Position numbers and translations under genes: made by a program. From Acetobacter farinalis (lineage in GTDB: Bacteria > Pseudomonadota > Alphaproteobacteria > Acetobacterales > Acetobacteraceae), in NCBI RefSeq assembly GCF_011516935.1, contig NZ_WOTF01000001.1:1-64000 (forward strand): a stretch of DNA of 64,000 nucleotides, read 5' to 3'. A model generated the notes under the pieces. It was given only the letters and a program-made list of their open reading frames with translations. It was not told the DNA's origin and did no database searches. The stretch's first letter is position 1. The number at the start of each line of letters is the position of its first letter. Positions 36,523-46,003 of the stretch are shown piece after piece.

Positions 36523-36777
36523 ATGTGGAATGAACCTTATCTTGAAACTTGTTGCCGCGCCGCCTTGCACCGTTTGTGTCTGGCAGGTGCGGTGGGGCGT
36601 CCGGCTGGCTTGCGGGATGATCCGTGCCTGCTGCGGATGCAGGACATGGGCTTTGTGCGCGAGACCGGGCAGGGCCGTTTTTTTGTGACGGATGAGGGCA
36701 GGAGCCGCCATGCGCGGGAAGTGCTGAAGGTGGCGGAGGGGCTGAAGGCCGCCCCACTTTCTGGCCCGCGTGGATGA
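36523..36777 (+). CDS. Small unknown protein coupled to the HTH regulator
   Basis: About 84 residues: MWNEPYLETCCRAALHRLCL at the N-terminus, then a winged-helix-like half with LLRMQDMGFVRETGQGRFFV and TDEGRSRHAREVL. Overlaps the next gene by ATGA, indicating coupled translation and a functional link with the regulator. Start uncertain (GTG 36508 or TTG 36505 also open). It resembles helix-containing small DNA-binding proteins, but no family is assigned. Confidence 0.65.
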   Translation: MWNEPYLETCCRAALHRLCLAGAVGRPAGLRDDPCLLRMQDMGFVRETGQGRFFVTDEGRSRHAREVLKVAEGLKAAPLSGPRG

Positions 36778-37646
36778 TCAGCCCGGAAGACATCTGGGAG
36801 ACACTGGACGCCCTGGCTCTGGAGCGGGGGCTGACCGCATCAGGCCTTGCCCGTGCGGCGGGGCTGGACCCCACAACATTTAATCCGTCCCGCAGGTGCA
36901 CAGCCAGTGGAGAAATGCGCTGGATGGCTATGCCCAGTCTGTTACAGGCGCTGGGGAGCCTGAAAATTTCTCCGGCCCTGTTTTTCAGGCGGCTGGAGGG
37001 TGTGGGGCGTGGGGTGGAGGATGTCACCGTCCGGCGTATCCGTGGCCTGCCTTTGTCTCGACTGAGCGGGGAGGGCCTGTTTGACGCTTCAGGCCACCCC
37101 ACCGGTTCATTGTGGGATGAGATGACTCTCCCCTGTTCCGTGGCACCGGGAGCTTATGCTGTAAGAGTGGATACGGATGCTCTGGAGCCGCTGCTGCGGG
37201 AGGGAAGCTCTCTGGTGCTTCTGCCCGATGCGCCACCCCGGCGCTCAGACCGTGTGCTGCTCTTGCGTTCGGGGTTGGAGCCGATTCTTGGCACGCTTGT
37301 GGAAACGCTTCAGCGTTCACAAGCGCGGTATGAAGATGTCTGCGCAGGGTTGAGGGATGGCAGGCAGCATGAGCAGGATTGGTCATGTGAGGAGCCAGAA
37401 GCGGCTTTGTCGCGCCTTCAGGAGATGGACCAAAAGCCCGCCGAGGACACAGGGGGCGTAACCTGCTGGGCCGTGCAGCCGTTGGCGGCGAGTATCACTG
37501 CTTTCGCTGGAGAATGCAGGGGGGCGAGCGGGCAAGGAAATGCAGGGGCGGCCAGAGACTCTGCTGACGCGGTGTGCGGGATAGTTCCGGTGCCGCAGAG
37601 CAAGCACGGTGTGTGGCTGCATCGGATCATTATTGGAACGTATTAA
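36774..37646 (+). CDS. Helix-turn-helix regulator with degenerate LexA/S24-like domain
   Basis: This protein of 290 residues has an N-terminal XRE-like helix-turn-helix (DALALERGLTASGLARAAGL followed by TTFNPSRR). A segment like phage repressor S24 domains follows (LPCSVAPGAYAVRVDTDALEPLLREGSSLVLLP, RRSDRVLLLRSG) and a typical final WLHRIIIGTY. The expected catalytic Ser (GDSM position) is replaced in DTDALEP and the Lys is not evident, so self-cleavage is unlikely. About 90 residues before the end are low in conservation and could be an insertion or a frameshift-compensated stretch. Probably regulates neighbouring genes. Confidence 0.7.
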   Translation: MISPEDIWETLDALALERGLTASGLARAAGLDPTTFNPSRRCTASGEMRWMAMPSLLQALGSLKISPALFFRRLEGVGRGVEDVTVRRIRGLPLSRLSGEGLFDASGHPTGSLWDEMTLPCSVAPGAYAVRVDTDALEPLLREGSSLVLLPDAPPRRSDRVLLLRSGLEPILGTLVETLQRSQARYEDVCAGLRDGRQHEQDWSCEEPEAALSRLQEMDQKPAEDTGGVTCWAVQPLAASITAFAGECRGASGQGNAGAARDSADAVCGIVPVPQSKHGVWLHRIIIGTY

Positions 37647-37837
37647 AAAATAGATTCCTGTTTAATTCTGCAAAATTATGAAACAATAAGAATTTATTAC
37701 ACAAATACATTTATAAATACTCGTTCATTACGATATATCACGGAAACGTGAACGCAAATCCGGGAGATAAAGTTTCATGAATGTAATGAAACCGCATACC
37801 GTGAAATCATATAATATATGCAGGGTAAACAAATATA
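37647..37837 (+). promoter_or_regulatory. AT-rich promoter region of the second TonB receptor
   Basis: This region is far more AT-rich than its surroundings. It contains aataagaatttatt (about 37685-37698), a near-palindrome that could be an operator (Fur-like or other), and poly-A/T tracts near the start. No exact consensus found. Confidence 0.35.
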
Positions 37838-40303
37838 ATGATGACACTGTTTCATGGCCTGCGAGAGCGTTCGTATCTGCTAACCTGCACGGCTCTGGTG
37901 TTCTGCTCAGCAGCTTTTGCAAAACATGCCCAGGCTGATGCGGCTTTCTCCCCTACGGACCGGATCTCTGCAAAGCAGAATCATCCTGTGAGAAAGCTTT
38001 CAAAAAAAGAAGGTCCTGTCAGACGTCATTCAGAAATTGGCCCGCGTTCTGTTCATTCTGTTGCGGGTGAGGAGGTGCAGGTTACCTCCAGTCACGCGCA
38101 TTCAACCGGGGCTAATGTTGTGATTTCCCGTGCGGTGATTGACCACTTCACTTCAGGTTCAAGCCCTCTTCAGGTTCTTGCCGCGACGGCACCCGGGGTC
38201 AGTTTTGGGTCGTCTGATGCTTTGGGGATGGATACGGCCGCCAGCACCTTTTATGTTCGTGGCTTCAATCAGTCTCAGCTTGGCGGTATGATTGATGGTA
38301 TCCCGATGGGGGGATTTGGATTTCATAACTGGTATGGGCTGAATATTGATCAGATTGAAATTCAGGATAACATACAGTCCATGTCTGTCTCTCAGGGGGC
38401 TGGTGCGGTAGATATAGCATCAGGCCAGACGCTGGGTGGCGCGCTTACATTCCATTCTTCTGACCCTAAAGACAAAGCTGGCGGCCGGGTGAGCCAGAGT
38501 TTTGGAAGTTATAACGGATTTCGTACTTTTGCGCGTGTGGATAGCGGAATTCTGAATTCCAGTGGCACGAAGTTTTATGCCTCTTATGCCAGAACATCGC
38601 AGAACCTCTGGAAAGGTTATGGAGACCAGAGAGAAAATCAGGCCAATTTCAAGCTTGTGCAGCCGTATTTGCAGGGGCGCGGAAAGCTGACAGCCATTTT
38701 CGATTATTCTGGATTTACACAGTATAATTTCCTCACCATGACCAAAAACATGTGGCTGAACTACGGTCAGGTCGCCATGCTTAAGCCTGATTATGCAAAG
38801 GCTGTGCGTTGGGCGGCGGATGCGCAGGCCGGCACCGTGCCGACAGAGGTGCAGGGGAAGCTTTCTGCGGATGAAGCCTCCAATATTTTCTGGGATGGCT
38901 CGCAGGTGCAGAGAAATTACCTCAGCGCTCTGGTGAATGAATACAATATCCTGAGTAATTTTAAATCCGATACTGTTCTTTACGGTCATGTTTCCAATGG
39001 GGATTACGGCGGGACAAATAACTTTCTGACGTCTCCAACCTCTGGTGTTCCCATGGTGCTTCAGATGGGGCATCCAGATGTCCGGCGGATAGGGTTTACG
39101 CAAAGTTTCACATTAAAGCTGCATAATAACGATATTCAGAGCGGTGTATGGTACCAGAATAATACCTTCAACTATCCCACGCGTTTGTATGAAGATGGTG
39201 TGGATAGCGCGCATTCATCGCTCAGCGGTTTTAAAAAGGGAACCGGAACCACCTGGTGGGCGGACTCCTATAACAGCAATACATTTCAGTTTTACCTGAA
39301 AGATGTGTGGCACATTATTCCGGGTATGACGCTTGAAGGTGGCTTCCGTTCTTTGACACAGACAACGCATGGCGGCACCAGTGTGGATAACACGGAAGCT
39401 CTGGCCTCTACATGGGGGACTTATTACGCGCATCCTGTCTCCGGGAGTATGACGTCCTCCAATGCCTTTCTCCCGCATTTTTCCTTTGATTATCATTTTC
39501 TCGATAATCATGAATTTTACTGGGATATTGCGGAAAACATGCGTACGTATGATTACGCGACCCAGACAGACGGTGGCACTCCGTGGGGTGGGCTCGGGAA
39601 TGCAAATAACTCGGCCCAGCAGGTGTTTAATGAGAACAAGAGCAAGCTGAGGCCCGAGAGAACATGGAACTATGTTGTGGGCTATCGCTACAACTCAGCC
39701 CTGTTTTCCGGCGCGGTCGATTTCTATCATACCGACTACTATAACCGTCTGGCAGGCATTACTTCCGGCCCTGTCAATAATACGTACAGTGCATATTTGA
39801 ACGTGGGGCGCGAGACCATGAACGGAGCAGATGTTCTGGGTACTATCCGCCCGTTCCACGGTCTCGAAATTACCAACAGCTTCAGTTGGAATGATGCGCA
39901 GTACAAATCAAATGCCATTCCCTATAATGGCAGAACGATCAGTATAAAAGGCAAGCATCAGGTTTTTTATCCGAAATTCATGTACAAGGCGAACGTCAAC
40001 TACACTTATCGACGTGCTTCTTTTAACTTCAATACAACTTACAGTAGCGCTATGGCGATGACTTATACGAATGATGTGAAGGTACCATCTTACTGGACCT
40101 CTTCTCTTATGGCGTCGTATAATTTCGGGAAAATTGGCCATGCTCTTCAGGATCTGAAGGTGAGCTTCTCGGTCAACAATCTTTTCAATCAGAATTACTT
40201 TGGCGGCTATTATGGAGCGGCCGCCATGTCTGGCGATGATAACGCCATTCTCTATCAGGCCGCCCCACGAGAATATTTCGGCACGCTCTCCGCCGAATTC
40301 TGA
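37838..40303 (+). CDS. TonB-dependent outer-membrane receptor, unknown ligand
   Basis: This protein of 821 residues has a signal peptide (YLLTCTALVFCSAAFA) and a polar, basic linker of about 60 residues (KQNHPVRKLSKKEGPVRRH). The plug contains SSPLQVLAATAPGVSF, TFYVRGFNQSQLGGMIDG, GLNIDQIEIQDNIQSMSV and GQTLGGALTFHS. The barrel is rich in Asn, Tyr and Ser and ends REYFGTLSAEF. The coding sequence is less GC-rich than its neighbours. It differs clearly from the siderophore receptor at 4446 and from btuB. The upstream HTH gene pair could control it. Ligand unknown. Confidence 0.88.
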   Translation: MMTLFHGLRERSYLLTCTALVFCSAAFAKHAQADAAFSPTDRISAKQNHPVRKLSKKEGPVRRHSEIGPRSVHSVAGEEVQVTSSHAHSTGANVVISRAVIDHFTSGSSPLQVLAATAPGVSFGSSDALGMDTAASTFYVRGFNQSQLGGMIDGIPMGGFGFHNWYGLNIDQIEIQDNIQSMSVSQGAGAVDIASGQTLGGALTFHSSDPKDKAGGRVSQSFGSYNGFRTFARVDSGILNSSGTKFYASYARTSQNLWKGYGDQRENQANFKLVQPYLQGRGKLTAIFDYSGFTQYNFLTMTKNMWLNYGQVAMLKPDYAKAVRWAADAQAGTVPTEVQGKLSADEASNIFWDGSQVQRNYLSALVNEYNILSNFKSDTVLYGHVSNGDYGGTNNFLTSPTSGVPMVLQMGHPDVRRIGFTQSFTLKLHNNDIQSGVWYQNNTFNYPTRLYEDGVDSAHSSLSGFKKGTGTTWWADSYNSNTFQFYLKDVWHIIPGMTLEGGFRSLTQTTHGGTSVDNTEALASTWGTYYAHPVSGSMTSSNAFLPHFSFDYHFLDNHEFYWDIAENMRTYDYATQTDGGTPWGGLGNANNSAQQVFNENKSKLRPERTWNYVVGYRYNSALFSGAVDFYHTDYYNRLAGITSGPVNNTYSAYLNVGRETMNGADVLGTIRPFHGLEITNSFSWNDAQYKSNAIPYNGRTISIKGKHQVFYPKFMYKANVNYTYRRASFNFNTTYSSAMAMTYTNDVKVPSYWTSSLMASYNFGKIGHALQDLKVSFSVNNLFNQNYFGGYYGAAAMSGDDNAILYQAAPREYFGTLSAEF

Positions 40304-40420
40304 TCTGCGCAGGATCGGGAACACGGTGTGCGTTCTGCGGTAACGTAGGGCGTATGCCAGACGAGCTGCATTATATTCTAAATAACACAAAAGCGATAAC
40401 AAAATGAAACGCAATACTTA

Positions 40421-41275
40421 GGGCGTGTCGTCAGTTAATCCCGATGATGGCGGAAACGAGTTGCACTGCTGCGAGGACTGTTGACTTCAGCTTGTCGTAG
40501 CGTGTTGCAATGCCTCTGAACTGCTTCAGCCTGGCGAAGAAGCGTTCAATGATGTTTCTGTTTTTGTAGAGCTGAAAGCTGATTTTCCGTGGATCGCGTC
40601 GGTTTTTCCTTGAAGGGATAACCGGTGTGATCTGCCGCTCTTCGATCTTTTTGATAAGTGGATCAGCATCATAAGCCTTGTCGGCGATAAACGCTGCAGG
40701 GTCGACTTCATCCAGCAAGGGGGCTGCTTCTATGATATCCGCTCTCTGCCCGGGCGTCAGGGATAGGGCGACCGCCTTTCCCGCAGCATCGACAATAGCG
40801 TGGATTTTCGAAGTCAGTCCGCCACGGGACCGCCCGATGGCCTGATCCGCGCCCCTTTTTTACGGGCACCCGCACTATGCTGGTGAGCCCGGACAATCGT
40901 GCTGTCGATCATCATGTATTCATTGGCTCGGTCGGCGGCCAGATGCCGGAAAATCCGTTCGATCACGCCACTTTCGCACCAGCGGCGTAGTCGTCTGTGA
41001 ACATTCTTCCAATCCCCGAACCGCACTGGCAGGTCACGCCACGGAATACCGGCGCGGTAACGATACAGCACTGCTTCCACAAACAGACGGTTATCGGCAG
41101 CCGTTCCGCCAACATGACCTTCACGACCTGGGAGAATATCCTTTATCCGTTCCCACTGACTGTCACTCAGGCCATATCGTCGCATTCATTCTCTCCTCGA
41201 AAACAAAGAGAAAACATCACAGATCAAACAGGAGTACAAGCCTCATAGCGCAAGATGCTAACTGACGACACGCCC
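40421..41275 (-). mobile_element. Complete IS5-family insertion sequence (855 bp)
   Basis: It is bounded by perfect 17-bp inverted repeats, gggcgtgtcgtcagtta at 40421-40437 and its complement at 41259-41275. The flanking triplets are tta and tga, so no identical target duplication is visible. The same element type is cut by the left window edge. Carries a two-frame transposase on the minus strand. Confidence 0.9.
40431..41185 (-). CDS. IS5-family transposase in two frames
   Basis: This is a DDE transposase. The first frame (from ATG 41185) carries MRRYGLSDSQWERIKDILPG, YRYRAGIPWRDLPVRFG and MMIDSTIVRAHQHSAGARKKG, then closes at 40814. The second frame continues as GADQAIGRSRGGLTSK, DKAYDADPLIKKI and RKNRRDPRKISF, ending RYDKLKSTVLAAVQ. 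They join by a -1 slip at an A6G4 run after ARKKG, the position used by IS427/IS1031-type elements. Both halves are otherwise intact, so the element may be active. Confidence 0.85.
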
Positions 41276-41276
41276 T

Positions 41277-41504
41277 GATAATAGTAGAGGAACAGATTCA
41301 TGGCCTCCAATATCTGGCAATCCAACCTCAATTAACAAACAAGGTCTTTCATCAATGAAAGATTTTCTTGAAAAAATACCAGATCTCACGGTCAAGCAAG
41401 GAAATAAGTTCGAAGGGTTTGATATTATAGACTTAACAGGTAAAGGTTTAAGGTTTGATCAAAACGGAAACTTCGTATCCTTCCTTGATAAGGACTTAAA
41501 ATAA
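41277..41504 (+). pseudogene. Headless C-terminal fragment of an AT-rich gene, toxin-tip-like
   Basis: The frame is open from the IS border (41275) to TAA 41502-41504. It reads GTDSWPPISGNPTSINKQGL, then (from ATG 41355) MKDFLEKIPDLTVKQGNKFE, GFDIIDLTGKGLRFDQNGNF and VSFLDKDLK. There is no start codon upstream in the frame, so the 5' part is missing. The ending with GKGLRFDQNGNF is reminiscent of C-terminal toxin tips of polymorphic or contact-dependent toxins. The next gene starts one base after its stop, as immunity genes do. The 50-residue piece from ATG 41355 could be translated, but no good ribosome-binding site is seen. Confidence 0.55.
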
Positions 41505-41505
41505 A

Positions 41506-41808
41506 ATGCAAACCCTAGAACATCTGGATATTATATTTTCCAGCGACCCGAATTATGAAAAACTAGTAACAGAAGTTTATTTTGATGAATTATTCGTATT
41601 CCAAATCATTATTAACCATGGTTTGGATAATATGTTTATTGTAACTCCAGACAAAACAATGAGTCCAAAATACGTAAAACATGATATTCCTCTTGAATGG
41701 ATGTTAAAAGCCATAAAAATTGCTCAGGAGGAAACTATAAAGAGACAGCTTCTTCCAGAAGAAGAACTATCTTGGCGGCCTGCCCCCATAAACCCGGAAG
41801 GGAACTGA
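41506..41808 (+). CDS. Small acidic protein, candidate immunity protein
   Basis: This protein of 100 residues is AT-rich: IIFSSDPNYEKLVTEVYFDE, FVFQIIINHGLDNMFIVTPD, then a helix IPLEWMLKAIKIAQEETIKR. The alternating strand pattern with a C-terminal helix and the acidic character fit small immunity proteins of polymorphic toxin systems. It starts one base after the truncated upstream frame. No membrane segment or signal peptide. It lies between the IS5-family element and an IS481 relic. Function inferred from context only. Confidence 0.6.
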   Translation: MQTLEHLDIIFSSDPNYEKLVTEVYFDELFVFQIIINHGLDNMFIVTPDKTMSPKYVKHDIPLEWMLKAIKIAQEETIKRQLLPEEELSWRPAPINPEGN

Positions 41809-41921
41809 ACAGAGACTTTCACATTCCGAAATCCGGCCCGCTGTCGTGGCCCCTTAACCGGGAACATGAGCGCCCACCATGACCGCCCCCATGTTCCCGT
41901 TCTGCTTCTCAACTGCCTACG

Positions 41922-42704
41922 TGTTTAGTCCCGGGCTTTGATGGGTTGGATTGATGATGAATCCGTTCTGGCTCTGAAGCCCATATCTTGCAGATGTATT
42001 CATAGGGTGTGAGGCCTTTGAGTGTCTTGAGCCGTCGCCCGAAATTATACGCGGCGATGACGTCATTGAGGTGCGTCCTCAACTGCTCATGGCTGTCGTA
42101 ATGGAAGCGTTTGACAGTTGCTTCCTTGATCGTGCGGTTCATTCGCTCGACCTGACCATTGGTCCAGGGGTGATTGGGTTTTGTCAGGCGATGCTCGATC
42201 CCGTTGGCCTCGCAGATTATGTCGAAACGCGTGGAACGTGACCATGTCGTGCCCCGGTTGCGGGGTTGCTCGGCAAACTGGATGCCATTGTCCGTCAGGA
42301 TGGTATGAACCCGATAAGGGACGATGCGCAGAAGATATTCGAGAAATTCCAGGGCCGTTCGTCTGTTGGCTTTGTCCACAAGCTGCGTTACCGCAAACTT
42401 GCTTGTGCGGTCTATGCCGACGAAAAGGCCACGATCATCGCTTCGTCAGTCTCGGACAAAACCGTTGAGCGCGGCTCTTTGGGACCTGTCTTCTGATCCT
42501 CGACAGTCTGACGTTTCCACTACTTCGCCACCGTTTTCGGATTGATCCCGAACGCCTCGCTCAGCGCCGCGAGCGAAGCCTGCGATCGTTGTATTGCCGC
42601 TCGCACGGCGTGCGTGGTCGTGGCGCTCTCATGACGTATCTGTCCCATAATGCTTCCTTCCACTCGCGTGAAAATAACACACCATCAAATCCCGGGGCTA
42701 AACA
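41922..42704 (-). mobile_element. Internally deleted IS481-family element (783 bp)
   Basis: Matching ends are tgtttagtcccgggctttga (from 41922) and the complement of tcaaatcccggggctaaaca (ending 42704), so both termini are kept. The interior carries a broken transposase. The truncated relic at 3585-4040 is the same element family. No clear target duplication was found. Confidence 0.85.
41923..42648 (-). pseudogene. IS481-family transposase, deleted and interrupted
   Basis: The minus strand from ATG 42648 reads MGQIRHESATTTHAVRAAIQ with the helix-turn-helix SLAALSEAFGINPKTVAK, then meets a stop. It resumes as KRQTVEDQKTGPKEPRSTVL and EAMIVAF. It then jumps, out of frame, into FVGIDRTSKFAV of the integrase core, so the segment in between is deleted. 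The rest (LTDNGIQFAEQPRNRGTTWS, NHPWTNGQVERMNR, AAYNFGRRLKTLKGLTPYEY) is intact. It cannot make a full transposase. Confidence 0.88.
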
Positions 42705-42920
42705 CATAGAGGCTTATACCATCTCACGAGTCGAGTCGGGATGCTTGTTCAGAAGGGATAAGGGCACCGTGGGTATGCTCACGCGCCGTGATAGGGAGGG
42801 CGTGTCAGGCTTCCTGCTTTCCTCCCGGAAGAAGGGGACGGGCAAAATTTTACAGGGAAACAGGCCGCAGCCGTACAGAACTGGCTGACAAGTCTCTCCG
42901 TATCGCTTAAAGGGAGCAGC

Positions 42921-44726
42921 ATGACCGACACACCCCTTTCGCTCATCCGTAATTTCTCGATTATTGCCCATATCGATCATGGGAAATCGACACTGGCCGA
43001 TCGCATGATTCAGGCTTGCGGGGCACTTACTGCCCGCGAGATGACGAATCAGGTGCTCGATAATATGGAGCTTGAGCGTGAGCGCGGCATCACCATCAAG
43101 GCCCAGACTGTCCGGCTGTCCTATCCGGCCAAGGATGGGAAGACCTATGTCCTGAACCTGATGGACACGCCCGGACACGTTGACTTCGCCTATGAAGTCA
43201 GCCGCTCTCTGGCCGCGTGTGAAGGCTCCCTGCTGGTGGTGGATGCCTCACAGGGGGTGGAAGCCCAGACACTGGCCAACGTGTATCAGGCTATTGATGC
43301 CAACCACGAAATTGTGCCGGTGCTGAACAAGGTTGATCTCCCCGCCGCGGATGTGGAGCGGGTGAAGGCGCAGATTGAGGAAGTGATCGGCATCCCGGCG
43401 GATGACGCTGTGGAAATTTCCGCCAAGACAGGCCTCAATATTGAAGGTGTTCTGGAAGCCGTTGTGACACGCCTGCCGCCGCCGGTGGGGGATGCGGAAA
43501 AGCCGCTTCAAGCCATGCTGGTGGATAGCTGGTATGATTCGTATCTGGGCGTGATCGTGCTGGTGCGCGTCAAGGAAGGACGTCTCAAGCGCGGAATGAA
43601 AATGCGCATGATGTCCACCGGGGCCGTGCACCAGATTGATCAGGTGGGTGTGTTCTCCCCCCGCATGACACCGGTGGAAAGCCTCGGGCCGGGCGAGATG
43701 GGCTATATCAATGCCGCCATCAAGACCGTGGCCGACTGTAACGTGGGTGATACCATTACGGATGACCGCCGCCCGGCGGAACACGCTCTGGAAGGCTTCA
43801 AACCCTCCATTCCCGTGGTCTGGTGTGGCCTCTTCCCCATCGTGGCGGATGATTTTGAAAAGCTGCGCGACAGCCTCGCCAAGCTGCGCCTGAACGATGC
43901 CTCGTTCCATTATGAGGCTGAAACCTCAGCGGCTCTGGGCTTTGGTTTCCGCTGCGGCTTTCTGGGCCTTCTGCATCTGGAAATCATTCAGGAGCGCCTG
44001 TCCCGCGAGTTTGATCTTGACCTGATCGCGACTGCGCCGTCCGTGGTGTATCGCATCACCCGCACCAACGGGCAGGAAGAGGAACTGCACAACCCGGCGG
44101 ATATGCCGGACCTCTCCCTGATCGAGCAGATTTATGAGCCTTGGATCAAGGCCACCATCATGGTGCCGGATGAATATCTGGGGGCCGTGCTCACCCTGTG
44201 CACGGAGCGCCGTGGTGTGCAGGTGGACCTGACCTACGTGGGCAGCCGCGCCATGGCGGTGTACCGCCTGCCGCTGAACGAGGTGGTGTTTGATTTCTAT
44301 GACCGCCTGAAATCTCTCACACGTGGCTACGCCAGCTTTGATTACCAGATGGACGGGTATGAGGAGAGTGACCTCGTGCGGATTTCCATTCTGGTCAATC
44401 AGGAGCCGGTGGATGCGCTGTCCTTCATCGCGCATCGCACGGCGGCTGAAACCCGTGGCCGTGCGATCTGCGCACGCCTGAAAGACCTGATCCCCCGCCA
44501 GCTCTTCAAGATTGCCATTCAGGCGGCCATTGGCAGTAAGGTGATTGCGCGTGAGACCATTGGCGCACTGTCCAAGGATGTGACGGCCAAGTGTTATGGT
44601 GGTGACATCTCCCGTAAGCGCAAGCTGCTTGAAAAGCAGAAAGAGGGTAAAAAGCGCATGCGGCAGTTCGGGAAAGTGGAAATTCCGCAGAGCGCCTTCC
44701 TTGCCGCTCTGAAAATGGATGGCTGA
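42921..44726 (+). CDS. lepA: Elongation factor 4 (LepA), back-translocating GTPase
   Basis: This ribosome-bound GTPase has 601 residues. It has G1 [26 protein letters not shown]3 [12 protein letters not shown] and G4 NKVD, then EF-G-like domains II, III and V. The LepA-specific C-terminal domain carries [20 protein letters not shown] and [23 protein letters not shown] 42921 has aaagggagcagc upstream. Stands alone between the IS481 relic and metX. Confidence 0.98.
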   Translation: MTDTPLSLIRNFSIIAHIDHGKSTLADRMIQACGALTAREMTNQVLDNMELERERGITIKAQTVRLSYPAKDGKTYVLNLMDTPGHVDFAYEVSRSLAACEGSLLVVDASQGVEAQTLANVYQAIDANHEIVPVLNKVDLPAADVERVKAQIEEVIGIPADDAVEISAKTGLNIEGVLEAVVTRLPPPVGDAEKPLQAMLVDSWYDSYLGVIVLVRVKEGRLKRGMKMRMMSTGAVHQIDQVGVFSPRMTPVESLGPGEMGYINAAIKTVADCNVGDTITDDRRPAEHALEGFKPSIPVVWCGLFPIVADDFEKLRDSLAKLRLNDASFHYEAETSAALGFGFRCGFLGLLHLEIIQERLSREFDLDLIATAPSVVYRITRTNGQEEELHNPADMPDLSLIEQIYEPWIKATIMVPDEYLGAVLTLCTERRGVQVDLTYVGSRAMAVYRLPLNEVVFDFYDRLKSLTRGYASFDYQMDGYEESDLVRISILVNQEPVDALSFIAHRTAAETRGRAICARLKDLIPRQLFKIAIQAAIGSKVIARETIGALSKDVTAKCYGGDISRKRKLLEKQKEGKKRMRQFGKVEIPQSAFLAALKMDG

Positions 44727-44827
44727 TGCCGGTATGGCGCGGCCCGCGTGGAGAGTAAGGCGGACTTGATCCGTCCTGTTTTCGCTCCTATGTCGTGGGT
44801 CTTCCTGCCGGAGTTGGGATCACCGCA

Positions 44828-46003
44828 ATGAACAGCACAGCGCCTCTTGATGTCGGTGAGCACCCGCACGCCTCGTTCCCTGAAGGGCTGGACCTGGAAT
44901 GCGGGGTGCATCTGGCACCCCTTGACGTTGCCTATCGGACCTATGGCCAGCTCTCCCCCCGGCGGGATAACGCGATTGTTGTCTGTCATGCCTTTACGGG
45001 GGACCAGTATGTTGCGGAAACGCATCCGCAAACCGGCAAGCCGGGTTGGTGGGCGCGGATGGTCGGGCCGGGGCGACCCATTGATACGAACCGCTTTTTT
45101 GTTATCTGCATCAACGTGCTGGGGGGCTGCATGGGCAGCACCGGTCCGCGTTCCCTCAAGCCTGCCCGTGCAGACGGGAAAGCTGAGCGGTGGGGCACGG
45201 ATTTCCCGCCCGTAACCATTCGGGACATGGTGCGGGCGCAGTACAAGCTTGTGCGTTCACTCGGGATCGAGCGGCTGTTTGCCGTGGTGGGTGGCTCCAT
45301 GGGCGGCATGCAGGTGCTGGAATGGGCGGTGACATACCCGGAGATGATGCTGGCCGCCATGCCTATTGCTACGGCGCCGTTTCATTCCGCCCAGAATATT
45401 GCGTTTAACGAGGTCGGGCGTCAGGCTATTTTTGCGGATCCGGACTGGTTTGGCGGTCGTTACTGGGAACATAATGTGGTTCCGGCCCGCGGGCTGGCCG
45501 TGGCGCGCATGATGGCGCACATCACCTATCTTTCTGAAGAAGCGTTGACGAGCAAGTTCGGCCGCCGTGTCCGGCGAGAGCCGAAGGAGGCGCAGGCGCC
45601 GGAAAGCTCTCTGGCCATGTTTGGGGATGTGTTCGAGGTGGAATCCTACCTGCGGTATCAGGGGTCAGCCTTCGTGCGGCGGTTTGATGCCAATTCCTAC
45701 TTGACCATTACCCGTGCGATGGACTGGTTTGACCTCTCCGCCGAGCATGACGGGCATCTGCCTGCGGCGTTTGCGGGCACGCCGGTGCGGTTTTGCGTTG
45801 TGTCTTTCTCTTCCGACTGGCTGTTTCCCACCTCAAGCTCACGCTATCTGGTGCGTGCGCTGAATCAGGCGGCGGCCAATGTCTCCTTTGTGGAGATTGA
45901 AACGGATAAGGGGCATGACTCCTTCTTGCTGGATGAACCGGATTTTGACAGAACCGTGCGGGGGTTCCTGTGCGGCGTGGCAGACCATGCGGGGCTGGCC
46001 TGA
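44828..46003 (+). CDS. metX: Homoserine O-acetyltransferase
   Basis: This alpha/beta-hydrolase enzyme of the methionine pathway transfers acetyl from acetyl-CoA to homoserine. It has 391 residues. Catalytic serine lies in [15 protein letters not shown] (about residue 155), the aspartate in SFSSDWLFP and the histidine in [27 protein letters not shown] (oxyanion region) and TIRDMVRAQ are typical of MetX. ATG 44828 is used; GTG 44795 is in frame but adds residues not seen in the family. Its stop overlaps the metW start by one base. Confidence 0.95.
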   Translation: MNSTAPLDVGEHPHASFPEGLDLECGVHLAPLDVAYRTYGQLSPRRDNAIVVCHAFTGDQYVAETHPQTGKPGWWARMVGPGRPIDTNRFFVICINVLGGCMGSTGPRSLKPARADGKAERWGTDFPPVTIRDMVRAQYKLVRSLGIERLFAVVGGSMGGMQVLEWAVTYPEMMLAAMPIATAPFHSAQNIAFNEVGRQAIFADPDWFGGRYWEHNVVPARGLAVARMMAHITYLSEEALTSKFGRRVRREPKEAQAPESSLAMFGDVFEVESYLRYQGSAFVRRFDANSYLTITRAMDWFDLSAEHDGHLPAAFAGTPVRFCVVSFSSDWLFPTSSSRYLVRALNQAAANVSFVEIETDKGHDSFLLDEPDFDRTVRGFLCGVADHAGLA

